A stretch of 64,000 nt of DNA from Pseudomonas sp. ML96 (GTDB lineage: Bacteria; Pseudomonadota; Gammaproteobacteria; Pseudomonadales; Pseudomonadaceae), in assembly GCF_000761545.1 (NCBI RefSeq), contig NZ_JPMY01000009.1, positions 149,231-213,230 on the forward strand. Direction: 5' to 3'. The translations under genes were made by a program, and so were the position numbers. Positions 26,932 to 34,341 of the stretch are shown here, piece after piece (position 1 is the first letter of the stretch; each line of letters starts with the position of its first letter). The notes under the pieces are model-generated. The model was not told the origin of the DNA, ran no database searches, and saw only the letters and a list, made by a program, of their open reading frames with translations.

Positions 26932-28049
26932 GCGCGCTCCGCCAGAATCACATCGGCCGCGTGCTGCGGCATGGAGTACAGGTCGGCCGAGTCGGCGAAG
27001 GCCAGGCCGTTGGCGCCCCACTTCACGCGCGCCGCGTCGTCACTGAGCATCTCGGCCAGCATGCGGTTGAGATCGTCCTGCGCGAACGGCGCCGGCACCA
27101 CGCGGCCGGCGTCGGCCTCGGCGATGTAGTGGGCGTAGCCACAGACCTCGCTGACCAGCACCGGCAGGCCAGAGACCACGGCCTCCAGCAGCACGGTGCC
27201 GGTGTTCTCGTTGTAGGCCGGGTGGATCAGCAGATCGGCGCCGAGCAGGAAGCGCGGAATGTCGCTACGCCCCTTGAGAATCTGCACCTGGTCGCTCAAT
27301 CCCAGCGCCTTGACCTGCAACAGGAAGGGCTTGGGATCGTCCTGACCGATGGCGATCAGACGGGTGCGCTTCTTCAGCTCGCGCGGCAGCGCGGCCAGTG
27401 CCTTGAGACTGCGATCCAGGCCCTTGGTCTTGAAGCCGGAGCCGATCTGCACCAGCAGCAGGTCGTCGTCGGCCAGCTTGAACTCGTGGCGGAACTCGGC
27501 GCGAATCTCGGCGGCATTGGCCGGCGCGCGGCGGTCCTGAGCGATGCCCGGCGGCAGCAGATGGAAGCGCGCATCCGGGGTGCGGTAATGCTTGATGAAC
27601 AGCGGCTGCTGCACCTCGGAGATCATCAGGATCTCGGTCTTCGACTCGGGAGCGAACACCGCCCGCTCGTAGTCGGCGAAGTGCTTGTAGCGGCCCCAGC
27701 GCTTGTAGATCGGCGCGCGCAGGGTCTGCGCCTTGTCTTCGTAGCAGCCGTCGGCGGCGTAATAGACGTCGAGGCCCGGCATCTTGTTGAAGCCGACCAC
27801 GCGATCCACCGGATCGCGCGCCAGATCGGCCGCCAGCCAGGCGCTGAAGCGCTCGTTGCGATGGTGGTTGAAGAATGCCTTGATCGGCGCCACCCGCACG
27901 TCGAAGCCGGCGGGCACCTCGCCCTCCCAGATCGGCGTGTAGACGCGGATGGCGTGGCCGCGCGCCTGGCACTCCAGGGCGATACGCATGAAATCGCGCT
28001 GCAGGCCGCCGAACGGGAAGTACTTGTAGAGGACGAAGGCCAGCTGCAT
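26928..28049 (-). CDS. waaG: LPS core glucosyltransferase WaaG
   Basis: A 373-residue GT4-family GT-B enzyme that adds the first hexose to the inner-core heptose. It begins MQLAFVLYKYFPFGGLQRDF and has the C-terminal donor-site motif NENTGTVLLEAV. Start ATG at 28049: its A is the last base of the waaC stop (TGATG), so translation is re-initiated. It overlaps waaP by 4 bases. Confidence 0.94.
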   Translation of the reverse strand: MQLAFVLYKYFPFGGLQRDFMRIALECQARGHAIRVYTPIWEGEVPAGFDVRVAPIKAFFNHHRNERFSAWLAADLARDPVDRVVGFNKMPGLDVYYAADGCYEDKAQTLRAPIYKRWGRYKHFADYERAVFAPESKTEILMISEVQQPLFIKHYRTPDARFHLLPPGIAQDRRAPANAAEIRAEFRHEFKLADDDLLLVQIGSGFKTKGLDRSLKALAALPRELKKRTRLIAIGQDDPKPFLLQVKALGLSDQVQILKGRSDIPRFLLGADLLIHPAYNENTGTVLLEAVVSGLPVLVSEVCGYAHYIAEADAGRVVPAPFAQDDLNRMLAEMLSDDAARVKWGANGLAFADSADLYSMPQHAADVILAERA

Positions 28050-29053
28050 CACACCGCCTCCTGCTGCGCCAGCAGCAAGGCGTTCAACTCATCGCCCACG
28101 CGCTGCGCGCCGAGGCCGTCGAAGCACGGCTTGTGGCGGTCGCCCTTGCCGGCCTGCGGCCCGCTGGCACACAGGTGCAGCTGGCCGCGGCCGTAGGCGC
28201 CGACCTTGCCGGGCAGGGTCGGGCCGTAGAGGGAGATGGTCGGCACATCGAGCGCTGCGGCCAGGTGGCCGAGGCCAGTGTCCACGGCGACGCAGGCGGT
28301 AGCGCCGGCGATCACCTTGGCCACGCCGGCCAGATTCAGTTTGGGCAGCACCGCGGCGCCCTCGATGCCAGAGACGATGCGCTCGGCGCGGGCGCGTTCG
28401 GCCTCGTTGCCCCAGGGCAGGCGGATCGCCCAGCCCTGCCCGGCCATGCGTTCGGCAAGGGCACGCCAGTCGGCTTCAGGCCAGTGCTTGCTGGCCCAGG
28501 TGGTGCCGTGCAGGAACAGCAGGTAGGGCTGCGCGGCGACGTCCATCATCGCGCCACGGTCCAGACCGTAGTCGCCCATGCCATCGGGCAGCGGGTAACC
28601 CAGGGCCTGGGCGAACAGCTGGCGGGTGCGCTCCAGCGCGTGCTGGTTCTTCGCCACGGCGTACAGCCGGTCGTAGAAGCGGCAGGCAATCGGCTCGCGC
28701 GCCGAATCGCGGTCCAGGCCGGCCACCGGTGCCTTGCTGTAGCGCGTCAGGAACGCGCTCTTGAGCAGGCCCTGCGCATCGAGCACCAGGTCGTAGTCGA
28801 CTTCACCCAGACGCTGCTTGAAGCGCTTCCACTCGCCGCTCTTCCAGGTCTGCAGCGGGTGCTTGCGCCAGCGGCGGATCGCCACCGGGATCACCTGAGC
28901 CACGGCCGGATGCCAGGCCGGAATCTCGGCGAAGCCCTCCTCCACCACCCAGTCGAACTGGATGCCGGGGATGGCGCGCGCCGCGTCAGTCAGAGCCGGC
29001 AGGGTATGGATCACGTCACCGAGGGACGAGGTCTTGATCAGCAGAACCCTCAT
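28049..29053 (-). CDS. waaC: Lipopolysaccharide heptosyltransferase I WaaC
   Basis: A 334-residue GT9-family enzyme that adds the first heptose to Kdo. The N-terminus RVLLIKTSSLGDVIHTLPAL and the C-terminal VDTGLGHLAAALDVPTISLY are typical of WaaC. It overlaps waaF by 4 bases (ATGA) at its start and waaG by one base at its stop. It uses ADP-heptose made via HldE. Confidence 0.95.
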   Translation of the reverse strand: MRVLLIKTSSLGDVIHTLPALTDAARAIPGIQFDWVVEEGFAEIPAWHPAVAQVIPVAIRRWRKHPLQTWKSGEWKRFKQRLGEVDYDLVLDAQGLLKSAFLTRYSKAPVAGLDRDSAREPIACRFYDRLYAVAKNQHALERTRQLFAQALGYPLPDGMGDYGLDRGAMMDVAAQPYLLFLHGTTWASKHWPEADWRALAERMAGQGWAIRLPWGNEAERARAERIVSGIEGAAVLPKLNLAGVAKVIAGATACVAVDTGLGHLAAALDVPTISLYGPTLPGKVGAYGRGQLHLCASGPQAGKGDRHKPCFDGLGAQRVGDELNALLLAQQEAV

Positions 29054-30087
29054 CCGGCGACCTCAATGGGGTCGGCGACCAGGCGGTCCAGCGCCTCGAT
29101 CACCGGACGCGGCTTGAGCTGGCGCAGGCAGTTGTAGTGGCCGAAGCGGCAGGTGCGATCGAAGCACGGGCTGCAGTCCAGGCCCAGGCGGACGATCTCC
29201 ACCTGGTCCGCCAGCGGCGGGGTGAACTGCGGCGAGGTGGAGCCGTACACCGCCACCAGCGGACGATTCAGCGCGGCGGCCACGTGCATCAGGCCGGAGT
29301 CGTTGGAGACCACGGCGCCGGCGGCGGACATCAGGTCGATGGCCTCGGCCAGGCTGGTCTCACCAGCCAGGTTGACGCTCTCCTCGCGCAGGCCCGGAAT
29401 CAGTCGCGCGCGAATCGCCTCGCAGCCGGGGTGATCGTTCTTCGAGCCGAACATCCACACCTGCCAGCCGGCGCGAATCTTGATCTCGGCGACCTTGGCG
29501 TAGTGCTCGACCGGCCAGCGCTTGGCCTCACCGAACTCGGCACCCGGGCACAGCGCCAGCACCGGGCGATCCAGGGACAGGCCGAACTTGACCAGGGCCG
29601 CGGCGCGGCTGGCCTCGTCGATCTGCAGGCGCGGCTGCGGATAGGGCTGGGGAATCTCGGCATTCGGCTCATAGGCCAGCGCCATGAAGCGCTCGATCAT
29701 CAGCGGCAGGCGCTCTTTGTCCAGCTTGCGGATGTCGTTGAGCAGGCCGTAGCGCATCTCGCCCTTCCAGCCGGTGCGCTTGGGGATGCCGGCGAAGAAC
29801 GGCACCAGGGCGGATTTCAGCGAGTTGGGCAGCAGGATCGCCTGGTCGTACTGGCCGGCCAGGGACTTGCCGATGCGCCGGCGGGTGGCGATATCCAGCA
29901 CGCCATGGCCGAGCGGGAAGCTCAGCGCCGCGCGCACCTCGGGCATGCGCTCGAGGATCGGCCGGCTCCACTCGGGCGCCAGCACATCGATCTCACAGCC
30001 GGGATGGCGCTGCTTGAGGCAGACGAACAGGGTCTGCGCCATCACCATGTCACCGACCCAGCTGGGACCTACGATCAGTATTCTCAT
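29050..30087 (-). CDS. waaF: Lipopolysaccharide heptosyltransferase II WaaF
   Basis: A 345-residue GT9-family enzyme that adds the second heptose. It begins RILIVGPSWVGDMVMAQTL and has SNDSGLMHVAAAL and the cysteine-containing DCSPCFDRTCRFGHYNCL near the C-terminus. I chose the ATG at 30087; the open frame extends 15 codons upstream without conserved sequence. First gene of the inner-core operon, 151 bases downstream of ilvE. Confidence 0.94.
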   Translation of the reverse strand: MRILIVGPSWVGDMVMAQTLFVCLKQRHPGCEIDVLAPEWSRPILERMPEVRAALSFPLGHGVLDIATRRRIGKSLAGQYDQAILLPNSLKSALVPFFAGIPKRTGWKGEMRYGLLNDIRKLDKERLPLMIERFMALAYEPNAEIPQPYPQPRLQIDEASRAAALVKFGLSLDRPVLALCPGAEFGEAKRWPVEHYAKVAEIKIRAGWQVWMFGSKNDHPGCEAIRARLIPGLREESVNLAGETSLAEAIDLMSAAGAVVSNDSGLMHVAAALNRPLVAVYGSTSPQFTPPLADQVEIVRLGLDCSPCFDRTCRFGHYNCLRQLKPRPVIEALDRLVADPIEVAG

Positions 30088-30238
30088 CAGGGCTCCGGAA
30101 ATGAGCGGGGAGGCTCTCGCCTCCCCAGTCACCGCCTATTTATAGTCGTTCACTCGGCCATCAGAGCGAACATGCCTCAGCATGATGGCCGATTCGTGAC
30201 TAGCAGATTGGGGCGCAGTCACGCTTTTTCAATCGGTC
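30088..30238. repeat. Structured ilvE-waaF spacer with two inverted-repeat hairpins
   Basis: A 151-base spacer inside a same-strand gene series. It contains a 10-bp perfect inverted repeat TCGGCCATCA (30154-30163) / TGATGGCCGA (30183-30192). A second imperfect stem nearer ilvE (about 30189-30236) has CCGATT and CGTGACT paired with AGTCACG and AATCGG. A minus-strand TATAAA at 30139-30144 could be a -10 for waaF, without a good -35. No U-tract follows either stem in the minus direction. Confidence 0.5.
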
Positions 30239-31162
30239 TCACTTGACCAGGGTGCGCCACTCGCCGTGGGCGCGGGTCTGGCCGGTGACCAGGTCGAAGT
30301 AGGCCTTCTGCAGCTTCTCGGTGACCGGACCACGACGGCCGATGCCGATCTGGCGGCCGTCTACTTCGCGGATCGGCGTGACTTCGGCGGCGGTGCCGGT
30401 GAAGAAGGCCTCGTCGCAGATGTACACCTCGTCGCGGGTGATGCGCTTCTCCACCACCTTGATGCCGTGCTCTTCAGCCAGGGTCAGGATGGTGCTGCGG
30501 GTGATGCCGTTGAGGCAGGAAGTCACTTCCGGGGTGTACACCACGCCGTCCTTGACCAGGAAGATGTTCTCGCCCGAACCCTCGGCCACGTAGCCTTCCG
30601 GGTCCAGCAGCAGGGCCTCGTCGGCGCCGCCGGAGATGGCTTCCTGCAGAGCCAGCATCGAGTTGATGTAGTTGCCGTTGGCCTTGGCGCGGGTCATGGA
30701 GATGTTGACGTGGTGGCGGGTGAAGGAGCTGGTGCGCACCTTGATGCCGGTCTTCAGGGCTTCTTCGCCCATGTAGGCGCCCCAGTTCCAGGCGGCGACG
30801 ATCACGTGCACCTTCAGGCCGGTGGCGCGCAGGCCCATGCCTTCGCTGCCGAAGAACACCATCGGGCGCAGGTAGGCGCTTTCCAGGCCGTTCTCACGCA
30901 CTGCGGCGCGCTGGGCTTCGTTGATCTCTTCCTTGGAGAAAGGGATCTGCATGTTGAAGATGTGCGCCGAGTCGAACAGGCGATCGGTGTGCGCCTGCAG
31001 GCGGAAGATCGCGGTGCCGTCCGGGGTGTTGTAGGCGCGCACGCCCTCGAACACGCCCATGCCGTAGTGCAGGGTGTGGGTCAGCACATGGGTGGTGGCG
31101 TCGCGCCACTGCACCAGCTCGCCGTCATACCAGATCACGCCATCACGGTCGGACATCGACAT
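30239..31162 (-). CDS. ilvE: Branched-chain amino acid aminotransferase IlvE
   Basis: A 307-residue fold-IV PLP aminotransferase for the last step of Leu, Ile and Val synthesis. It has HYGMGVFEGVRAY and the PLP lysine at about K160 (ISMTRAKANGNY), then EGSGENIFLV. I chose the ATG at 31162 because GAGGAG lies 8 bases upstream; a GTG at 31171 would sit directly on that ribosome site. The chosen length equals the usual 307. It lies 38 bases downstream of glnE. Confidence 0.96.
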   Translation of the reverse strand: MSMSDRDGVIWYDGELVQWRDATTHVLTHTLHYGMGVFEGVRAYNTPDGTAIFRLQAHTDRLFDSAHIFNMQIPFSKEEINEAQRAAVRENGLESAYLRPMVFFGSEGMGLRATGLKVHVIVAAWNWGAYMGEEALKTGIKVRTSSFTRHHVNISMTRAKANGNYINSMLALQEAISGGADEALLLDPEGYVAEGSGENIFLVKDGVVYTPEVTSCLNGITRSTILTLAEEHGIKVVEKRITRDEVYICDEAFFTGTAAEVTPIREVDGRQIGIGRRGPVTEKLQKAYFDLVTGQTRAHGEWRTLVK

Positions 31163-31200
31163 CTTTGCCACTCCTCAGTCTTCATCGGTTCAGGGGAAGG

Positions 31201-34101
31201 TCAGCTCAGACCCAGCTCGCGCCACAGGCGCATCACGCTGCGCCGTTCGGCGGCGAACTGGTCGCCGGCGACCTTGCCCGGTTGTTTCTGCAACGCCTGC
31301 CGGTGGGCGGCGGAGCGATAGGCCTTGTAGGCCTCCTGCAGCAGTTCGACGTCGGCGGCGGGCATCAATCCCACGTCGCGCAGGCCGTCGAGAATGCGGA
31401 TGTTGTCGGTGTAGCGATGCAGCTCGGGATGCTGCCGCGACCACGCCAGGGCCGCGTATTGCACCATAAATTCAATATCGACGATACCTCCGGCGTCCTG
31501 CTTCAGATCGAAGGAAGTCGCGGCCTCGAAGGCATTTTCCGCGGTGCCGGCGGCGGTTTCCTTGCTGCCCAGATTGTCGCGCATCTTCGCCCGCATCTCG
31601 CTGACTTCGGCCTGCAGCTGCGGCAGGTCGCGCGGGCGTTCGAGGATCGCCGCACGCACCCGTTCGAAGGCGCCGGTCACCCGCGCGCAGCCCACCAGCA
31701 CGCGGGCGCGCACCAAGGCCTGATGCTCCCAGGTCCAGGCCTCGCTCTCCTGGTAGCGCTGGAAGGCAGACAGCGAACTGACCAGCAGACCCGCCGCTCC
31801 CGAGGGCCTCAGGCGCATATCCACTTCATAGAGCTGTCCGGAGGTAGTCTGGGTAGTCAGCAGGTGGATGATGCGCTGGCCCAGGCGGGCGAAGAACTGC
31901 GCGCCGTCGATGGGCTTGGCGCCATCTGTCTCGGCCTGCGAGTCGCCGTCATGGATGAACACCAGATCGAGGTCCGAGCCATGGCCGAACTCCAGGCCGC
32001 CGACCTTGCCGTAGCCGACGATGACGAAGTCCGGATCGCACAGGCTGCCGTCGGCGCGCCGTGGATTGCCGTATTTGGCCACGGTCTGGCGCCAGGCCAG
32101 GGCCAGCACCTGGTCGAGGATCGCCTCGGCCAGCCAGGTCAGGTAGTCCGAAACCTTCATCAGCGGCAGGGTGCCGGCGATTTCCGAGGCGGCCACACGC
32201 AGGCCGTGGGCCAGCTTGAAGTGGCGTAGCGCCTCCATCTGCTGCTCCAGATCGTCCTCGGGAATCCGCGTCAGGCGCTCGCGCAGCTCGGCCGCCAGCT
32301 CCGGTGCCAGCGGCGGGCTGAACAGGCGGCCCTCGTTGAGCAGCTCGTCGAGCAGCAGCGGGAAGCGGGTGATCTGTTCAGCGATCCACGGGCTGGCCGC
32401 GCACAGGGTGATCAGGCGCAGCAGGGCCCCGGGGTTCTCGGTGAGCAGCACCAGGTAGGCCGAACGCCGCGCCACCGCCTCCACCAACGGCAACACCCGC
32501 TCCAGCACCAGGTCGGGATTGTCATGCTCGACCGCCTGCGCCAGCAGGCGCGGAATGAAGGCGTCCAGACGCTCGCGTCCAAGGCGCTGCATGGTGCGTA
32601 CCTGAGTGCCGTTCTTCAGATCGATCAGGCGCTTGAGCGCGGCCGCCGGCTCGGCGAATCCGGCCTCGGCCAGCTGGCGGCCGGCCATCTCCTCGTCCAG
32701 CGCCTCTTCCCACAACGGCAGCCATTCGCCGCCGATGCAGGTATCGACCTCGCCGTCTTCCTCGTCCGGGTCGGCGATGACCTGGCGGAAGTGCCACTCG
32801 ATACGCCCGCGCCAGTACATCAAGCGCTCATGGAAGGCGGCCCAGTCGGCAAAGCCCATGATGCAGGCCACGCGCGCGCGGTCGGTGTCGTTGTCCGGCA
32901 GCATCTGCGTCTGGCGGTCGGCGATGGCCTGCAGGGCGTGTTCGGTGTAGCGCAGGAATTCGTAGCCTTCCTTCATCTCGGCGATGATCGGCGGCGGCAG
33001 GTAGCCCTGCCCCTCCAGGGTATCGAGCACCTTGAGCAGCGGCCGCTGCTGCAGGCTGAGATCGCGACCGCCGTGGATCAGCTGGAAGGCCTGGGCGATG
33101 AACTCCACCTCGCGGATGCCGCCGGAGCCGAGCTTGACGTTGTCGGTCATGCCCTTGCGCCGCACTTCCTGCTGGATCAGCTGCTTCATGGCGCGCAGCG
33201 CCTCGATGGCGGAAAAGTCCAGGTAGCGCCGGTAGACGAAGGGCCGCAGCATCTCCAGCAATTGCTTGCCGGCTGCCTGATCGCCGCCGACCACGCGCGC
33301 CTTGATCATCGCGTAGCGCTCCCAGTCGCGCCCCTGGTCCTGGTAGTACTGCTCCAGGGCGTTGAAGCTGAGCACCAGCGCGCCGGCAGAGCCATAGGGG
33401 CGCAGACGCATATCGACGCGGAACACGAAGCCGTCGACGGTGATGGCGTCCAGCGCCTTGATCAGGCGCTGGCCCAGGCGGGTGAAGAACTCCTGGTTAT
33501 CCAGCGCGCGCTTCACGCCCTCGGTCTCGCCGCCTTCCGGGTAGCCGAAGATCAGGTCGATGTCCGAGGACAGGTTGAGCTCGAAGGCGCCGAGCTTGCC
33601 CATGCCGAGGATGACCAGGTGCTGCGCTTCGCCGCTGTTGCGCCCGATCGGCGTGCCGAACTGCGTGCAGTGACGCGGGTAAAGCCATTGGTAGGCGCCA
33701 TCGATGCAGGCATCGGCCAGGTCGGAAAGATCGCGGCAGGTCTCGGCCAGGTCGGCCTGGCGGGTCAGGTCGCGCCAGATGATGCGCACCTGCTGACGGT
33801 TGCGGAAACGCCGCAGACGGCGGCCCAGTTCGTCCTCGTCGGCGCAGTCCTGCAGCAGCTCCAGCAGTTGGCCGCGCAGCTCACCGGCGGCGAAGCGCCG
33901 CTCCAGCTCGCCACTGTCGGCAAGCGTTTCCAGCAGGGCCGGATCGCGCACGAGCTGCTCGTAGACGAAGTCGCTGAGGGTGCAGAGCCTGCTCAGCGCC
34001 TCGCCGCGAGGCTGTGGCCAGCCCGCCGGTAGCAGCGGCCGAGCGCGTTCGGAGAGGGAATGCAGGACATCAGGAAGGGCAGCCAGTACGGGCAAACTCA
34101 T
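31201..34101 (-). CDS. glnE: Glutamine synthetase adenylyltransferase/deadenylase GlnE
   Basis: A 966-residue two-headed enzyme that adds or removes AMP on glutamine synthetase in response to PII. The N-terminal deadenylylation domain has the nucleotidyltransferase site LNLSSDIDLIFGY; the C-terminal adenylylation domain has GHGSDLDLVFIHD. Length is close to the Pseudomonas norm of about 980. Divergent from aceE; followed by ilvE and the waa operon on the same strand. Confidence 0.96.
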   Translation of the reverse strand: MSLPVLAALPDVLHSLSERARPLLPAGWPQPRGEALSRLCTLSDFVYEQLVRDPALLETLADSGELERRFAAGELRGQLLELLQDCADEDELGRRLRRFRNRQQVRIIWRDLTRQADLAETCRDLSDLADACIDGAYQWLYPRHCTQFGTPIGRNSGEAQHLVILGMGKLGAFELNLSSDIDLIFGYPEGGETEGVKRALDNQEFFTRLGQRLIKALDAITVDGFVFRVDMRLRPYGSAGALVLSFNALEQYYQDQGRDWERYAMIKARVVGGDQAAGKQLLEMLRPFVYRRYLDFSAIEALRAMKQLIQQEVRRKGMTDNVKLGSGGIREVEFIAQAFQLIHGGRDLSLQQRPLLKVLDTLEGQGYLPPPIIAEMKEGYEFLRYTEHALQAIADRQTQMLPDNDTDRARVACIMGFADWAAFHERLMYWRGRIEWHFRQVIADPDEEDGEVDTCIGGEWLPLWEEALDEEMAGRQLAEAGFAEPAAALKRLIDLKNGTQVRTMQRLGRERLDAFIPRLLAQAVEHDNPDLVLERVLPLVEAVARRSAYLVLLTENPGALLRLITLCAASPWIAEQITRFPLLLDELLNEGRLFSPPLAPELAAELRERLTRIPEDDLEQQMEALRHFKLAHGLRVAASEIAGTLPLMKVSDYLTWLAEAILDQVLALAWRQTVAKYGNPRRADGSLCDPDFVIVGYGKVGGLEFGHGSDLDLVFIHDGDSQAETDGAKPIDGAQFFARLGQRIIHLLTTQTTSGQLYEVDMRLRPSGAAGLLVSSLSAFQRYQESEAWTWEHQALVRARVLVGCARVTGAFERVRAAILERPRDLPQLQAEVSEMRAKMRDNLGSKETAAGTAENAFEAATSFDLKQDAGGIVDIEFMVQYAALAWSRQHPELHRYTDNIRILDGLRDVGLMPAADVELLQEAYKAYRSAAHRQALQKQPGKVAGDQFAAERRSVMRLWRELGLS

Positions 34102-34166
34102 GGTCTATCCTTGGGGACGGGCGGCTCGCCCTAGCTCCTAAGGCGCCCCTGCCCTCGCCGAAAATT

Positions 34167-34179
34167 GTAGTTTTACTAC
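34167..34179. promoter_or_regulatory. aceE upstream operator, site 1 (RpiR-type candidate)
   Basis: Palindrome GTAGT-TTT-ACTAC (34167-34179) in the glnE/aceE divergent gap. It shares the TGTAGT-N3-ACTACA pattern of site 2, with one mismatch in the outermost pair. The centre is 52 bp from that of site 2. Confidence 0.6.
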
Positions 34180-34217
34180 TAAAGATTGTGCCCTGGACTC
34201 CACAGACGCCATCGAAA

Positions 34218-34232
34218 TGTAGTAAAACTACA
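34218..34232. promoter_or_regulatory. aceE upstream operator, site 2 (RpiR-type candidate)
   Basis: Perfect 15-base palindrome TGTAGT-AAA-ACTACA, 110 bases before the aceE start. The pattern resembles operators of RpiR-family carbon regulators in Pseudomonas (HexR/RccR); RccR is reported to repress aceE in P. fluorescens. Assignment to a protein is inference. Confidence 0.65.
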
Positions 34233-34341
34233 AAAGCGACCACGAGCATATTGGTCGACCACGACTTCACGTAGCCCGCCCAAAACGCGTGCACGAGCCC
34301 AGGCCTCTGATTCTGGAAGCCTTTCCGCCATGGAGCAAGCC

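Noticed and set aside
30183..30238. Stem with CTTTTTC near the ilvE stop as an intrinsic terminator of ilvE
   Set aside because: The T-rich run lies on the plus strand inside the stem as a bulge, so it would not act for minus-strand ilvE.
34251..34261. TTGGTCGACCA near aceE as a PdhR operator
   Set aside because: PdhR sites have a three-base spacer between TTGGT and ACCAA; here the spacer is two bases and the right arm is incomplete.
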